From NCBI GenBank assembly GCA_017745295.1, contig JAGHZR010000002.1:186001-250000 (forward strand): 64,000 bases of DNA, given 5' to 3'. This DNA comes from Novosphingobium sp. (lineage in GTDB: Bacteria > Pseudomonadota > Alphaproteobacteria > Sphingomonadales > Sphingomonadaceae). Below are positions 27,480 through 36,729 of the stretch, in pieces; within the stretch, counting starts at the first letter, position 1; every line of letters begins with the position of its first letter. The notes beneath the pieces are model-generated. The model searched no databases. It was not told the origin of the DNA and saw nothing but the letters and a program-made list of their open reading frames with translations. The position numbers and the translations under genes are program-made.

Positions 27480-28946
27480 TCAGTTCGCTGGAAGCTCTCC
27501 TGCGGCGGAAGATGCCTGCTCGTCTGCCAGGCCACCTCCCAGCGAGCGGTACAGTTCAACGAGATTGCTGGCCTGCACCAGACGCGTGGTGACAAATTGC
27601 TGCTCGGCGGCGTAGGCCGTGCGCTGCGCGTCGAGCGAAGTCAGGAACGAATCCACCCCTGCCTTGAACCGGGCATCGGACAACCGCGCGGCAACCCTCG
27701 CGGATTCTGCGCGATTGGACTGGGCTGCAATGCGTTCCCCGATCTTGCCGCGCTGCGCCAGGGCGTCGGCGACTTCTCGGAACGCGGTCTGGATCGCCTT
27801 TTCATAAGTCGCCACGGCGGCTTGTTGCGAGGCTTTTGCATAAGCCAGATTGCCCGAACGCTGCCCGCCATCGAACAGCGGCAGCGAGAGACCCGGCGAT
27901 GCCGAGTAAGTGTAGGAGCCGGACTTGAAGAGTCCGGACAAGGCCGTGCTCAGCGTCCCTACCGTGCCCGTCAGCGAAATCGTCGGGAAGAAAGCGGCGC
28001 GCGCGGCACCGATATTGGCATTCTCGGCGATGAGCAGGTGCTCCGCGCGCAGCACGTCCGGACGCCGTAGCAGCACGTCGGAAGAGACGTCCGATGGCAA
28101 GGCATCGCGCGTCATGGCTTCGCCCGTCAGGCCGCCAGGCAACTGGTCTTGGGGCACCGTGGTGCCGACGAGCAGGTTCAGCGCATTCTGGTCGAGCGCG
28201 ACGCTGGCCTCCAGTGTCGCGATATCGTTCACCGCGTTCTGGTAATTGGTATCGGCCTGGCGCACTTCCAGTTCGGAGCCAACGCCGATGCGAAACTGCT
28301 CCCTGGTCAGGCGCAGCGTGTCTTCGAAGGTCTTGAGCGTTTCACGCGAGAGCCGCAACTGCTCGTTGTCCGAAGCCAGGGTGAGCCATGCCGTGGCAAT
28401 TTCCGCGATCAGGCTGATGCGCGCCGAACGCTGCGCTTCCTCGCTGGCGAAGACCTGCTCCTGCGCGGCCCGCGTCAGATTGCGGATGCGACCGAACAGG
28501 TCGAGTTCGAACGCCGATATTCCCGCCGTTGCCTGATAGATTTCGATGTCGGAAGAGACGCTTCCGGCCCCTGCCCCTCCGCCACCGGCAGCACCCATGA
28601 TGTTGTTGGTATAAGTCGCGGTTCCCCCGGCATTCACCGTCGGGAACAACTGCGAACGCTGCACTTTCAACTGCGAGCGCGCCTGCAGCACGTTGGCCGC
28701 CGCGACCCGGAGGTCGCGGTTGTTGGCAAGACCGGTCTCGATCACCTGGCGCAGGCGCGGATCGAGGAAGAAATCGCGCCAACCGACACGGCTGACATCG
28801 ACGGCGTCGGTTGCGGCCGCCGGGTACACCCCGCCTTGCGGCAGGGTCACGGGGACGGCCCCCACGGGCCGCTCATAGCGCGGCGCGAAGTTGCACCCCG
28901 CCAGCATCGTCGTGCCGGCAATCAGGGCGATAAGGGATTTTTTCAT
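27480..28946 (-). CDS. RND efflux outer-membrane channel lipoprotein (OprM/NodT family)
   Basis: A 488-residue TolC-like channel. It begins with a lipoprotein signal ending LAGC (lipidated cysteine) and has two repeated coiled-coil/beta units (NRDLRVAAANVLQARSQLKV, RRPDVLRAEHLLIAENANIG), the usual mark of the NodT/OprM family. It forms the outer-membrane exit duct of the tripartite pump encoded with it. Its start follows the inner-membrane pump stop by two bases, so it is the last gene of the efflux operon, before the terminator at 27438. Confidence 0.93.
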   Translation of the reverse strand: MKKSLIALIAGTTMLAGCNFAPRYERPVGAVPVTLPQGGVYPAAATDAVDVSRVGWRDFFLDPRLRQVIETGLANNRDLRVAAANVLQARSQLKVQRSQLFPTVNAGGTATYTNNIMGAAGGGGAGAGSVSSDIEIYQATAGISAFELDLFGRIRNLTRAAQEQVFASEEAQRSARISLIAEIATAWLTLASDNEQLRLSRETLKTFEDTLRLTREQFRIGVGSELEVRQADTNYQNAVNDIATLEASVALDQNALNLLVGTTVPQDQLPGGLTGEAMTRDALPSDVSSDVLLRRPDVLRAEHLLIAENANIGAARAAFFPTISLTGTVGTLSTALSGLFKSGSYTYSASPGLSLPLFDGGQRSGNLAYAKASQQAAVATYEKAIQTAFREVADALAQRGKIGERIAAQSNRAESARVAARLSDARFKAGVDSFLTSLDAQRTAYAAEQQFVTTRLVQASNLVELYRSLGGGLADEQASSAAGELPAN

Positions 28947-28948
28947 GT

Positions 28949-31900
28949 TCAGATTCCCTGCGGCTCGTTGCCGTCGGAGGAGCGAGGACCGGCTTCGGTT
29001 TCGACAGGCGCTTCCTGCTGCTCATCCCGGTCGGTCTGGCCGTGCTTGAACAACCGGCTGACAACCACGAAGAACATCGGGACCAGGAAGATCGCCAGGA
29101 TCGTGGCCGACAGCATACCGCCCACGACCGCGCGGCCGATGGCGTTCTGCCCCCCTGCCCCTGCGCCGGTCGAGACCGCCAGCGGCAGCACGCCGAACAC
29201 GAAGGCCAGCGAGGTCATGAGGATCGGGCGAAGGCGCAGCCTTGCCGCCTCGATGGCCGCACTGAAGGCATTCATGCCGGACTGGACGCGTTCCTCGGCG
29301 AATTCGACAATCAGGATCGCATTCTTGGCCGAGACGCCGATCGTCGTGATCAGGCCCACCTGGAGGTAGATGTCGTTGTTGAGACCGGTGAGCTTGGCGG
29401 CGAGCACGGCACCGATGACGCCGAGCGGAACGACCAGGATGACCGCGATCGGCACCGACCAGCTTTCGTAAAGCGCTGCAAGGCACAGGAACACCACGAA
29501 GAGCGAGAGGGCGTAGAGCGCGGGTGCCTGGCCGCCGGAGAGACGCTCTTCATAGGACAGACCCGTCCATTCCAGCGCAGTGCCCGGCGGCAGCTTCTGC
29601 TGCATCTCGGCAATGGCCTCCATCGCCGCGCCGGTGCTCACGCCTGCGCCCGGTGCACCCTGAAGCTGCACCGCGGGGCGGCCGTTGTAGCGGGTGAGGA
29701 TGACCGGTGCCAGCTTCCACGAAAGGGTCGAGAAGGCACTGAAAGGCGCCATCTGCCCGCCGCTTCCACGGACATAGAAGTTGCCGATCGCCTCCGGCGA
29801 GGAACGATAGGCTTCGTCCGCCTGGATATAGACGCGCTTGGTGCGTCCGCGATCGAGGAAGTCGTTCACATAGGCACTGCCCCATGCGGTCGAGACTTCG
29901 CTGTTGACCGCGCTCAGGTCGAGACCCAGCGCCCCGGCCTTGTCCTGATCGACCTGGACATCGAGCTGCGGTGCATCGTCGAGGCTGACGGGACGAACCT
30001 GAGCCACGCGCTTGTCCTGAGCGGCCAGGCCCAGAAGCTGGTTGCGGGCGGCGATGAGCTTGTCGTGACCGATATTGTTCTGATCGACGAGCCAGAGATC
30101 GAAGCCTGTCGCATTACCCAGTTCCTGCACCGCCGGCGGAACCAGCGCGAAGATCGTCGAGTCACGATATTGCGAGAACTTGGCCATGGCCCGGCCGACC
30201 AGAGCGGGCGCCCGGTTTTCCGCACCGCTGCGGTCCTTCCAGTCCTTGAGCTTGACGAAGGCCATGCCCGCGTTCTGGCCCTGGCCGTTGAACGAAAAGC
30301 CGCTGATGGTGAAGACGGAGGCGACGTTCGCCTTCTCGTCCTTCAGGAAGTGGTCGCGAACCACGTCCAGACCGCGCTGCGTGCGAGGCAGCGTGGCACC
30401 GGGAGGAGCCTGGACCAGCGCGATCATCGTGCCCTGGTCCTCGTCGGGAAGAAACCCGCTGGGCAGGCGCGTAAAGATCAGCGCCATGGCACCTACGATC
30501 AGCAGGTAGACGATGCCCGAACGTTTCCAGTTGCGTGCCGAATTGCGGACGCCTTTCTCGTACTTTGCGGTGCCGAGGTCGAACTTCTCGTTGAACCATC
30601 GGAAGAAGCGGGCCAGCAGCCCGTTGCCTTCGTTCTTGCTCGGATCGTGCGGCTTGAGGATCGTGGCGCAGAGCGCGGGGGTCAGGATCAGCGCGACCAT
30701 GACCGAGAGCGCCATCGACGAGACGATCGTGATCGAGAACTGGCGATAGATGACGCCGGTCGAACCACCGAAGAACGCCATCGGCAGGAACACCGCCGAG
30801 AGCACCATGCCGATGCCGATCAGCGCGCCGCTGATCTCGTCCATCGACTTTCGCGCCGCTTCCTTCGGTTTCAGGTGCTCGGTCTGGATCAGGCGTTCGA
30901 CGTTCTCGACGACGACGATGGCGTCATCGACCAGCAGGCCGATCGCCAGCACCATGCCGAACAGGGTGAGCGTGTTGATGGAGTAGCCGAACGCCTGCAT
31001 GACGCCGAAAGTGCCAAGCAGCACGACCGGAACCGCGATCGTCGGAATGATCGTCGCGCGCCAGTTCTGGAGGAACAGGAACATGACGAGGAAGACGAGC
31101 ACGATCGCTTCGAACAGAGTGTGGACCACCTGCTCGACCGAGAGACGGACGAAGGGCGTGGAGTCGTAAGGATAGGCGACTTTCACGTCCTGCGGGAAGT
31201 TCTTGGCGATACGCTCGACTTCGGCCTTCACGAGGTCGACGGTATCGAGTGCGTTGGCGCCGGACGCGAGCTTGACGCCGAAGCCGGATGCCGGCTTGCC
31301 GTTGTACTGCGTATCGAAGCCGTAGATTTCGGCACCGAGTTCGACGCGCGCAACGTCGCGCAGACGCACGACCGAGCCGTCCTGCCCCTGACGCAGACGG
31401 ATATTGCCGAACTGCTCCGGACTCTGGAGGCGCGACTGGACCGAAACGGTCGCGTTGAGTTCCTGCTCCTTGGAGGCCGGAAGCTGGCCGATCTGGCCGG
31501 CCGAAACTTGCGCGTTCTGTGCCTGCACCGCAGCAGTCACATCGGCGATCGTCAGGTTGTAGCTGCGCAGCTTCAGCGGATCGACCCAGATACGCATGGC
31601 ATATTGGGTACCGAAGATCTGAAGTTCGCCCACGCCGTTGATGCGGCTGACCGGGTCCTGTACCTGGCTGACGATATAGTCGGACAGGTCGTTGGCGCTA
31701 TGGCTGCCGTCCTCGGAATAGATCGCAGCGACCAGCAGGAAGCTCGCCGCCGACTTGGCGACGGTGACGCCCTGGCGCTGGACTTCCTGCGGCAGCAGCG
31801 CTGTGGCTGCCTGCAGCTTGTTCTGAACCTGGACCTGGGCGATGTCGGGATCGGTGCCCTGCTCGAAGGTCAGGGTGATGCTGACGTTACCGGCGGAAGA

Positions 31901-32146
31901 TGATTGCGCCGAGAAGTAGCGCAAGTGGTCGATGCCCTTGAGCTGCTGCTCGATGATCTGCGTGGTCGTGCGTTCCAGCGTTTCCGCGTCGGCGCCGGGA
32001 TAGGTCGCGCTGATCGTCACGGTGGGCGGCGCGATCTCGGGGAACTGGGAGACCGGCAGGCTGCGGATCGCCAGCGCGCCGAACATCATCAGCACGATGG
32101 CGATGACCCATGCGAAGATGGGCCTGTCGATAAAATAGCGTGCCAT
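28949..32146 (-). CDS. RND multidrug efflux inner-membrane transporter (HAE1/AcrB family)
   Basis: A 1065-residue AcrB/MexB-like proton-driven pump of normal length. It starts MARYFIDRPIFAWVIAIVLM and carries the proton-relay pair of aspartates in VLAIGLLVDDAIVVVENVER, the porter-domain signatures and 12 expected membrane helices. Six bases separate it from the upstream periplasmic adaptor gene. Substrates of HAE1 pumps are typically hydrophobic or amphiphilic drugs, solvents or phenolics; specificity cannot be read here. Regulation is probably by the divergent TetR protein. Confidence 0.95.
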   Translation of the reverse strand: MARYFIDRPIFAWVIAIVLMMFGALAIRSLPVSQFPEIAPPTVTISATYPGADAETLERTTTQIIEQQLKGIDHLRYFSAQSSSAGNVSITLTFEQGTDPDIAQVQVQNKLQAATALLPQEVQRQGVTVAKSAASFLLVAAIYSEDGSHSANDLSDYIVSQVQDPVSRINGVGELQIFGTQYAMRIWVDPLKLRSYNLTIADVTAAVQAQNAQVSAGQIGQLPASKEQELNATVSVQSRLQSPEQFGNIRLRQGQDGSVVRLRDVARVELGAEIYGFDTQYNGKPASGFGVKLASGANALDTVDLVKAEVERIAKNFPQDVKVAYPYDSTPFVRLSVEQVVHTLFEAIVLVFLVMFLFLQNWRATIIPTIAVPVVLLGTFGVMQAFGYSINTLTLFGMVLAIGLLVDDAIVVVENVERLIQTEHLKPKEAARKSMDEISGALIGIGMVLSAVFLPMAFFGGSTGVIYRQFSITIVSSMALSVMVALILTPALCATILKPHDPSKNEGNGLLARFFRWFNEKFDLGTAKYEKGVRNSARNWKRSGIVYLLIVGAMALIFTRLPSGFLPDEDQGTMIALVQAPPGATLPRTQRGLDVVRDHFLKDEKANVASVFTISGFSFNGQGQNAGMAFVKLKDWKDRSGAENRAPALVGRAMAKFSQYRDSTIFALVPPAVQELGNATGFDLWLVDQNNIGHDKLIAARNQLLGLAAQDKRVAQVRPVSLDDAPQLDVQVDQDKAGALGLDLSAVNSEVSTAWGSAYVNDFLDRGRTKRVYIQADEAYRSSPEAIGNFYVRGSGGQMAPFSAFSTLSWKLAPVILTRYNGRPAVQLQGAPGAGVSTGAAMEAIAEMQQKLPPGTALEWTGLSYEERLSGGQAPALYALSLFVVFLCLAALYESWSVPIAVILVVPLGVIGAVLAAKLTGLNNDIYLQVGLITTIGVSAKNAILIVEFAEERVQSGMNAFSAAIEAARLRLRPILMTSLAFVFGVLPLAVSTGAGAGGQNAIGRAVVGGMLSATILAIFLVPMFFVVVSRLFKHGQTDRDEQQEAPVETEAGPRSSDGNEPQGI

Positions 32147-32152
32147 GATCGA

Positions 32153-33337
32153 TTACTGACCCTGCTCGGCGTTTTGGCCCTGCCCGGCACTCTGGCCCTG
32201 CTGGGCAGGCGCGACCGCAGCGGGCTTTGCGGCTTGCGCCGCGACCGGCTTCACCGGCATTCCGGGACGAAGCATCTGCGCGCCATCGACGACGATCTTG
32301 TCACCCGGCTTCAGGCCGGACGTGACCAGCCAGTTGGTGCCGACCGTGCGCGGCGCAGTGAGCTTGCGCACTTCCAGCTTGCTGCCGGCGCCGACGACGA
32401 GCGTCGTCGGATTGCCCTTTTCATCGCGGCTGACGGCCGATTGCGGGACCAGAATGCCATTGCTCTTGGTGCCTTCTACAAGGTCGGCACGGACGTACAT
32501 TCCCGGCAGCAGAAGGCCGCGCGGATTGCCGAACTGCACGCGGACGATCTGGCTTCCGGTCGAGGGATCGACAGTGACGTCGGTGAACTTGAGCGTGCCT
32601 TCCTCGCCATAGGTGCTGCCGTCTTCCAGCTTCAGGCGTACCCGCGTCCCGCCGCTTTGCGAGAGATTGCCCGAAAGCAGTTCCTGGCGCATGCGCAGCA
32701 CGTCCGCGCTGGACTGCTGGATATCGACGAAGATCGGATCGAGACGCTGGATCACGGTCAGCGCATCGGTCTGGGAAGCGGACACCAGCGCGCCGACCGT
32801 ATAAGTCGAGCGGCCGATGCGGCCCGAAATCGGCGCGCGGATGGTCGTGCGGCCGAGATCGATCTGGGCGCTGCGCAGCGCGGCTTCCTGCGCGGCGACA
32901 TCCGCCTTGGCCTGTGCGGCGCTGGCGACGGCGTTTTCCGCTTCTTGACGCGAGATCGCATTGATCTTCACCAGTTCGCCGTAGCGACGAGCCAGCGCGG
33001 CGGTGTTCGCGATATTGGCGCGCGCCCTGACGAGCGCGGCACGCGCGCTGGCCACCTGGGCCTCGTAAGGTGACGCATCGATGCGATAGAGCGGTTGCCC
33101 CGCCCGCACCATGTCGCCTTCCTGGAACAGGCGCTGAAGGATCAGCCCGTTGACCTGAGGGCGGACATCGGCGGTTTCGAAAGCTGTCGTCCGGCCCGGA
33201 AGTTCCGAACTGAGCGTTACGGCCCCCTCCTTCACGGTCACGACACCGACCTCGGGGGGACCGGCAGGAGCCTGCTGCTCACCTCCGCCGCCGCAGGCGG
33301 ACAGGAGCAAGGCAAGAGCCGGTGTGATCTTTTTCAT
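32153..33337 (-). CDS. RND efflux periplasmic adaptor lipoprotein (AcrA/MexA family)
   Basis: A 394-residue membrane-fusion protein beginning MKKITPALALLLSACGGGG, a lipoprotein signal with the cysteine in LSAC. Then come the lipoyl/barrel regions (VRPQVNGLILQRLFQEGDMV, TIRAPISGRIGRSTYTVGAL) around an alpha-hairpin rich in Ala/Arg/Glu. I set the start at ATG 33337; an upstream ATG at 33352 would spoil the signal. It is the first gene of the leftward operon, 30 bases from the palindromic operator. The C-terminus is low complexity (Gln/Gly). Confidence 0.93.
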   Translation of the reverse strand: MKKITPALALLLSACGGGGEQQAPAGPPEVGVVTVKEGAVTLSSELPGRTTAFETADVRPQVNGLILQRLFQEGDMVRAGQPLYRIDASPYEAQVASARAALVRARANIANTAALARRYGELVKINAISRQEAENAVASAAQAKADVAAQEAALRSAQIDLGRTTIRAPISGRIGRSTYTVGALVSASQTDALTVIQRLDPIFVDIQQSSADVLRMRQELLSGNLSQSGGTRVRLKLEDGSTYGEEGTLKFTDVTVDPSTGSQIVRVQFGNPRGLLLPGMYVRADLVEGTKSNGILVPQSAVSRDEKGNPTTLVVGAGSKLEVRKLTAPRTVGTNWLVTSGLKPGDKIVVDGAQMLRPGMPVKPVAAQAAKPAAVAPAQQGQSAGQGQNAEQGQ

Positions 33338-33366
33338 GGAACACGCTCGCAAAGAGAGTTAAAACG

Positions 33367-33384
33367 TGAGTGAATGTTCACTCA
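33367..33384. promoter_or_regulatory. TetR/AcrR-type palindromic operator
   Basis: TGAGTGAATGTTCACTCA is a perfect palindrome of two 8-base arms with a 2-base centre. It lies between the divergent efflux operon and its TetR-family gene. The form TGAGTGAA..TTCACTCA is typical of operators bound by AcrR/TtgR-like repressors. Its placement supports autoregulation and repression of the pump. Confidence 0.85.
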
Positions 33385-33441
33385 TTGATTCGCGCGATGT
33401 TTATTGCGTCGCAGCAACGATTGCAAGGCAAGGAGGATGCA

Positions 33442-34056
33442 GTGCAGGACGAAACGATTATGGACCGCTCGCGCGCTGCACGGTCCGTGGCTCGGCGCCA
33501 GCATCTGCTGGACACGGCGCGGAAGCTTTTCGTGGAACAGGGCTTTCATCGCACGGGTATGGCACAGATCGCACTCGCCTCCGGGATCAAGGTCGGGCAA
33601 ATCTACCGGGATTTTGCGAACAAGGAAGCCATCATTGCAGCCATCTGCGAAGCCAATCTCAATGCCTGGCTGGATGAGGAAGAACTGAACAAGGCGGTGG
33701 CGGCCAAGGACATCGTTGCCATTCGCACATGGATCGAACGTATCTGCTCGGAAGAACCCACCGCCGAGGACAGACGCCTCATGGCCGAGCTGCTGGCCGA
33801 AGTGGGGCGCAATCCGATTATCGCCGAGATCAACCGGAAGGCCGACGAGAGGGTGCGCTCGCGCCTGGACTCGGCGCTGGAATCCCTGTCTCCGGATGCG
33901 ACGTTGGACCGGCGCTCCATCGTCGTCGACCTGATCTTCATGCTCTCATGGGGCATGATGGTCATGATGGAGCTTTCTCCGGAGAAGGCGCACGGGCCGA
34001 TCAGGGACCATATGATCCTGATCCTCCGCAAAGAGATGGCTGAGTTAACTCCTTGA
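33442..34056 (+). CDS. TetR/AcrR family repressor of the efflux operon
   Basis: A 204-residue regulator. The N-terminal HTH is RRQHLLDTARKLFVEQGFHR, then GMAQIALASGIKVGQIYRDF. The C-terminal ligand domain has hydrophobic helices ending LIFMLSWGMMVMMEL. I chose GTG 33442, which has AGGAGG five bases upstream; ATG starts at 33370 or 33397 would place the N-terminus on or next to the operator and have no ribosome site. Divergent position and the palindrome point to local repression relieved by a pump substrate. Confidence 0.9.
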   Translation: MQDETIMDRSRAARSVARRQHLLDTARKLFVEQGFHRTGMAQIALASGIKVGQIYRDFANKEAIIAAICEANLNAWLDEEELNKAVAAKDIVAIRTWIERICSEEPTAEDRRLMAELLAEVGRNPIIAEINRKADERVRSRLDSALESLSPDATLDRRSIVVDLIFMLSWGMMVMMELSPEKAHGPIRDHMILILRKEMAELTP

Positions 34057-34230
34057 TCCGAAATGGCTTGTCATTTCTGTTAAGGAGATAACGCTTTTAT
34101 TTCCCAAACAACGGGTCGTCTCGCACGATTATTGCTTTTTGGTGTGGTCGAAGGCTGGACATGAGTGCCGTTTCGTATCATTCTGGATCCAACGCGACAC
34201 CTGATAACGTCGCGCCGGAGGATGCCTGTT

Positions 34231-34494
34231 ATGATCGAGAAGAATGAAGTGGACTCGGGCGAGAAGGCCATGATCCTTCTCCAGAGCCTGATCTGCTATC
34301 TGCGAGAGAAGAACGTACTGACCCGCGCCGATATGGAGGAGTTGCGGGAAAAGGTGGAAGCCCGTATCGCCGATGCCGAAACCCACTTGCCCTGCGCCAG
34401 CGCGCTGGCCTCTGCGGCGGCGACGGACATGCGCGAGCTTGAACAGTTCTGCGGCAAGAAGTACGGCGGCAAACACCGGCATCGCGTGAACTGA
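34231..34494 (+). CDS. Hypothetical protein (87 aa)
   Basis: A small hydrophilic helical protein (MIEKNEVDSGEKAMILLQSL, then LREKNVLTRADMEELREKVE) with a pair of cysteines, one in HLPCAS and one in EQFCGKK. GGAGG lies nine bases before ATG 34231; an earlier ATG at 34222 abuts the GGAGG and is less likely. It is flanked by its own strong terminator at 34535, which argues that it is a genuine monocistronic gene. No family is recognised. Confidence 0.65.
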   Translation: MIEKNEVDSGEKAMILLQSLICYLREKNVLTRADMEELREKVEARIADAETHLPCASALASAAATDMRELEQFCGKKYGGKHRHRVN

Positions 34495-34534
34495 GCCAAA
34501 CGGCCCTCGAACCGATAGAAATGCCGCCATGATA

Positions 34535-34567
34535 GACCGCGTCCATCTGGCGCGGTCCTTTTTTTTT
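34535..34567 (+). terminator. Intrinsic terminator
   Basis: GACCGCG (34535-34541) and CGCGGTC (34551-34557) form a perfect 7-bp stem with a 9-base loop, followed by CTTTTTTTTT (nine T residues, 34559-34567). It ends transcription of the 87-residue hypothetical gene. Confidence 0.92.
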
Positions 34568-34618
34568 GCACGAAAAGTTTCTCATCTTCCGTGAGAAACA
34601 TGCTTCATTGTGCTGAAT

Positions 34619-35182
34619 TTATTGCTCTATACTGTTTACAGGATTGTTCGAAAGGCGTCGGTTTATCAATGGCCGCCGGTAGGAAGGGTCGGCGGGATCT
34701 CGGCTCGAAACGCCGTTCAAAGCAACATCGGGAATATCCTCGAAAGGCACCGGCATCCGTTGTGGAGTATGCGCCCACTCGATGAGGTTCGTGCGTAACG
34801 CGATCCGCCATTCTTCGGCCCGCCGCTCGAACCGGTCGAGATAACGTCCGCCCGCGATCCACAGGCTCTCGTCGAGGTTGCGCCCCACGAACTGGTAGTA
34901 CGTCTCGACATGAGCAGTGTCGCCGCCCAGATCGATCGTGCTTTGAAGCAGCGCATGGTGCGTGAGTATCTGTCCCGATCGGTGCATCGGCACGGCCCAG
35001 TCCCAGCAATCCGCCGCAGTCCCCACGAACGGCCCCGCAGCGACTTCAGCGTCGTCGTGGAAGGCCGAAAGGTAGATCGCGCGGTCGAAACGATCCATTC
35101 CGCGCGAAAACCGCGCGAGGCATTCGCTGATATCCTGCTTGTCCAGCAGAGCGTCCAGGCGCGCATCTCTCTCACTTGCCAC
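34619..35182 (-). CDS. SnoaL/NTF2-like family protein
   Basis: A 187-residue alpha+beta-barrel protein of the SnoaL_4 type: DKQDISECLARFSRGMDRFD, LSAFHDDAEV, then GGRYLDRFERRAEEWRIALR near the end of the barrel. Family members are small enzymes or binding proteins often found in steroid, aromatic and terpenoid degradation sets. The start is GTG 35182, overlapping the upstream SDR stop by 11 bases with GGAGG inside that gene. It is the third gene of a SnoaL-SDR-SnoaL operon. Confidence 0.85.
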   Translation of the reverse strand: MASERDARLDALLDKQDISECLARFSRGMDRFDRAIYLSAFHDDAEVAAGPFVGTAADCWDWAVPMHRSGQILTHHALLQSTIDLGGDTAHVETYYQFVGRNLDESLWIAGGRYLDRFERRAEEWRIALRTNLIEWAHTPQRMPVPFEDIPDVALNGVSSRDPADPSYRRPLINRRLSNNPVNSIEQ

Positions 35183-36068
35183 GGTAGTCTACCTCCGAGA
35201 TCGGTTGCCAGATCGGCGATCCCCGCCGCGCCCGCGCAGACGCGATCACCGTGCCGTCCACATCGGTGATGCCGTATTCCTCCGCCAGTTCGGCAGTGAC
35301 GAACTCGCCGCCGGAGCGCTTCATGATCTCAGGGTCGGCGGCGAGCGCGGCGATCACCCGCCCGGGATGCTCGACCGAGCTGCCCTGCATCGCGGTGATC
35401 GATGTGGTCATGCGATCGCCCATGCGCGCGAGATTGTCCCGCGCCTTTTCCGTGAGCGTCAGCCCCTGCCAGAGGGTCAACGAGGCCACATTGTGCGGTT
35501 CGAGTTCGATCGCCATGTCGCGCGCCATGCGGTCGGCGGCGGACTTGGAAGTACCGAACACCACTCCATACGTGTAAGTCACGGCGGCAAAGCCGGAAAT
35601 CGCGACGATCAGCCCGGAGCCCCGGGGAACCATGATCCGCGCGGCATGCCAGGCCGCCACGTAGTTGGAGCGAACCCCGACATCCCACATCTCGAGGTTC
35701 GACAAAGGCTTTTCCCAGAACCCCTTCGGCTCCAGCAAGTCCTCGGAAATCGTGAAGGCATTGTTGATCAGGATATCGAGGCGGCCTTGCTCGCGTTCGA
35801 TCCGGTCGAACAATGCGGCCACCGCCGTATCGTCCCCATGGTCGCAGGCTACGGCCACGCCCCTGCCACCGCTTACCTGGCCGCGTTCGTCGCATGCGGC
35901 GGCAGTGCCCCCGACCGTTCCGGGCAAATAGTAATCGCCTTCCCGCACAGTTCGTCCGGTAACGTAAACCGTCGCGCCCTGCTCCGCGAGCACCAGTGCA
36001 ATGCCCTTGCCGATGCCGCGACTGGCGCCGGTGACAAGCGCGACTTTCCCCGTGAGCGGTGCGTTCAT
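35172..36068 (-). CDS. Short-chain dehydrogenase/reductase with altered active site
   Basis: A 298-residue classical-SDR fold with TGASRGIGKG (cofactor loop), NNAF and a serine in AISGF. At the expected YxxxK the sequence reads F-G-T-S-K (codon TTC confirmed on the reverse strand), so the catalytic tyrosine is a phenylalanine; a YTYG pair lies three to five residues earlier. The overall form resembles DHRS1-like SDRs. It may be inactive, or use a displaced tyrosine. Its start overlaps the upstream SnoaL stop (ATGA), and its end overlaps the downstream one. Confidence 0.85.
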   Translation of the reverse strand: MNAPLTGKVALVTGASRGIGKGIALVLAEQGATVYVTGRTVREGDYYLPGTVGGTAAACDERGQVSGGRGVAVACDHGDDTAVAALFDRIEREQGRLDILINNAFTISEDLLEPKGFWEKPLSNLEMWDVGVRSNYVAAWHAARIMVPRGSGLIVAISGFAAVTYTYGVVFGTSKSAADRMARDMAIELEPHNVASLTLWQGLTLTEKARDNLARMGDRMTTSITAMQGSSVEHPGRVIAALAADPEIMKRSGGEFVTAELAEEYGITDVDGTVIASARARRGSPIWQPISEVDYRGK

Positions 36069-36622
36069 GCTGTCTCTCCGGCAAACCAGGCCTCGCTGAA
36101 ATCCCCTTTTGCACGGCCCGGAAAATGATCGCCGGCGAGGGGATAACCCATCACCCCTTGCGACCAGTCCGCGGCCCTCCCCCAGTCATGCTCCCAGTCG
36201 TAGAGCATTACGCGCCCGCCAATGCGCCACAGGCCGTCGCGTTTCTCGAAACGGTCGAGGTAGCGTCCGCCGATGCAGGTATTGCGGTCTCCCGTCTGGT
36301 CGCCGGAACCCGCCTCGATGCGATGGTAGGAGAACACATGCGTCTCAGCCCTCGCCCGTTCTCCTTCGAGAACGATCACCGACTGGCCAATCAGGTGCTG
36401 GGTATTCCGGACGGCATCGGCGCCCGGCACCACCCAGGCGAGGTAGCTTGCGAAATCACCGCCATGGACGCCGTAATCGAAGCGCGCTTCCGGCCACCAG
36501 CAGCTCCGGATCAAGTCGGCGCTTCGCCGGTCCTCACCGCGTGCGAGACGGGCGACGCAGTCGCGTATCGCCTCCCGGTCGAGCATGTCCCGAACTGCAC
36601 GAGACTCGATGTCAGCGCTCAT
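36065..36622 (-). CDS. SnoaL/NTF2-like family protein
   Basis: A 185-residue homologue of the SnoaL-like protein at 34619: DREAIRDCVARLARGEDRRS, WWPEARFDYGVHGG, GGRYLDRFEKRDGLWRIGGR. It is first in the three-gene leftward operon and overlaps the SDR start by four bases. Having two SnoaL paralogues round an SDR suggests a degradative or isomerising step on one substrate class (steroid, terpenoid or aromatic). That is inference from family habits. Confidence 0.85.
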   Translation of the reverse strand: MSADIESRAVRDMLDREAIRDCVARLARGEDRRSADLIRSCWWPEARFDYGVHGGDFASYLAWVVPGADAVRNTQHLIGQSVIVLEGERARAETHVFSYHRIEAGSGDQTGDRNTCIGGRYLDRFEKRDGLWRIGGRVMLYDWEHDWGRAADWSQGVMGYPLAGDHFPGRAKGDFSEAWFAGETA

Positions 36623-36729
36623 TATCCTCTCCGTCCGAACTATGGACGGGAGGCTATCCCGAAACGGCGCCGCAAACTCGCGATGGATCGCGCCGCTACC
36701 CGCTTATCGCCGGGGCGAAGCGAAGGGCG

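Noticed and set aside
29042..31903. A 953-codon forward frame opposite the RND pump
   Set aside because: Same cause. The translation is low-complexity charged sequence with no recognisable fold, while the reverse strand is an AcrB-type pump.
33370..33441. N-terminal extension of the TetR gene (ATG 33370 or 33397)
   Set aside because: It has no ribosome site and its first codons lie on or beside the palindromic operator. GTG 33442 has AGGAGG.
34060..34077. GAAATG-gcttgt-CATTTC hairpin after the TetR gene
   Set aside because: The stem is short and no T run follows, so it was not listed as a terminator.
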